The translations under genes and the position numbers were made by a program. The notes under the pieces were generated by a model, which saw nothing but the letters and a program-made list of their open reading frames with translations, was not told where the DNA came from and searched no databases. DNA of 64,000 nt from Chryseobacterium sp. BGARF1 (GTDB taxonomy: Bacteria; Bacteroidota; Bacteroidia; Flavobacteriales; Weeksellaceae): the NCBI RefSeq assembly GCF_001677955.1, contig NZ_LELA01000049.1:1-64000 (forward strand). Direction: 5' to 3'. Of the stretch, positions 63,506 through 64,000 are shown in pieces; the stretch's first letter is position 1; every line of letters begins with the position of its first letter.

Positions 63506-64000
63506 ATGAAAAAACAGACCATTGCATTATTTTGTATCGCAATATTTAGTATTTCGTGCGCTCAGAAAAATGATAAACAAGGCGATAGCAAATATACTGA
63601 TGACCAAAAAGCGTCATATTATATTGGTTTAAATATTGCCCAAAATATGAAACAAGAAGGTTTTAAGGTAGATGCAGATCTTTTGGCTCAGGCTATTAAA
63701 GAAGAAATGAACGGAACAAAGAAACTGATGCCGGCTGAAGAAATGAATGCTTTTATGCAGGATTTTATGCAGAAGCAAAATGAAAAAAAGCAATCTACTG
63801 CATTAGCACAAGCTGGTGAAAATAAGAAAAAAGGTCAGGATTTTCTTGCAAAAAATAAAAGCAATCCTAAGGTAAAAACTACTGCTTCAGGTTTACAGTA
63901 TGAGGTATTGCAGGAAGGTGACGGTAAAACAAAACCAACGGCTACAAACGTTGTACAGGTAAAATATACCGGCAAACTTTTAGACGGAACTGTTTTTGAT
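63506..64000 (+). CDS. FKBP-type peptidyl-prolyl isomerase lipoprotein (partial)
   Basis: The first 165 residues; the gene runs off the window. The signal peptide (KKQTIALFCIAIFSISC) ends in a lipobox with Cys18. A helical dimerisation region follows (YTDDQKASYYIGLNIAQNM, then EMNAFMQDFMQKQNEKK), and then the FKBP domain begins (KTTASGLQYEVLQEGDG, VQVKYTGKLLDGTVFD). This layout matches FkpA/Mip-type periplasmic isomerase chaperones that help outer-membrane and exported proteins fold. The start codon ATG is clear. Confidence 0.92.
   Translation, partial: MKKQTIALFCIAIFSISCAQKNDKQGDSKYTDDQKASYYIGLNIAQNMKQEGFKVDADLLAQAIKEEMNGTKKLMPAEEMNAFMQDFMQKQNEKKQSTALAQAGENKKKGQDFLAKNKSNPKVKTTASGLQYEVLQEGDGKTKPTATNVVQVKYTGKLLDGTVFD

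Overview
The window looks like chromosome of a low-GC Flavobacteriia bacterium, most likely a Chryseobacterium-like member of the Weeksellaceae. The reasons are: proteins with type IX secretion (T9SS) C-terminal sorting domains, a bacillithiol gene (bshA), Bacteroidota-specific families (DUF2851, DUF4254, DUF4292, GH92, CarboxypepD_reg-like and OMP_b-brl proteins), Bacteroidota -7 promoter elements (TAnnTTTG), and almost no Shine-Dalgarno sequences. No tRNA, rRNA, CRISPR array, intact insertion sequence or prophage was seen. Names come from reading the translated sequences, without database searches.

Layout. 1-3217: an OsmC gene placed directly after a 12-copy heptamer repeat, convergent with a GH63-like glucosidase. 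3369-12969: a methionine block on the + strand, headed by a SAM-I riboswitch: metX, an ACT-homoserine dehydrogenase, metZ, a split metH (N half and C half separated by a four-helix-bundle IVP/S23 gene) and metF. 13055-16848: a YghO-like GNAT-fold protein, folE, a small unknown gene and cysS. 16942-24790: two T9SS cargo proteins, GH77 amylomaltase, two small secreted proteins and ferritin. 24853-28005: a RecB/AddA-like helicase-nuclease. 28187-30537: three tandem paralogous secreted proteins of unknown function.

From 30711 to 43665 nearly every gene is on the minus strand: GNAT/PspC/DUF2851; a GH3 hexosaminidase with bshA; and an envelope cluster (flippase, sugar nucleotidyltransferase, DUF4292 lipoprotein, EnvC-like activator, TatA, DUF4254, lipoprotein, RibA). 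The strand switch at 30.5-30.7 kb holds a cluster of DnaA boxes. pyrC (+) follows. Then comes a gene-poor, repeat-rich stretch (45.1-50.1 kb) with a Crp/Fnr regulator, an unknown gene, an AraC regulator and an aldo/keto reductase. A GH92 mannosidase and a polytopic membrane protein come next.

54167-63372 holds two paralogous histidine kinase/response regulator pairs. Each is divergent from an exported-protein gene, and each divergent region contains direct repeats TTAAC[A/C] spaced 11 bp, the geometry expected for OmpR/PhoB-type regulators. Between them lie a DUF1573 protein, a 2,4-dienoyl-CoA reductase-like SDR and a secreted EEP-family phosphatase/nuclease. The window ends inside an FKBP-type isomerase lipoprotein gene.

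Intergenic regions are rich in short interspersed elements: heptamer tandem repeats next to start codons, a 49-bp double-hairpin element (two copies), a REP-like element with a 15-bp perfect stem and 3-nt loop (three copies), a 37-bp direct repeat (two copies), and a 42-bp periodic palindromic array at 32.8-33.0 kb. Several copies differ by compensatory base changes, which suggests that their folding is selected.
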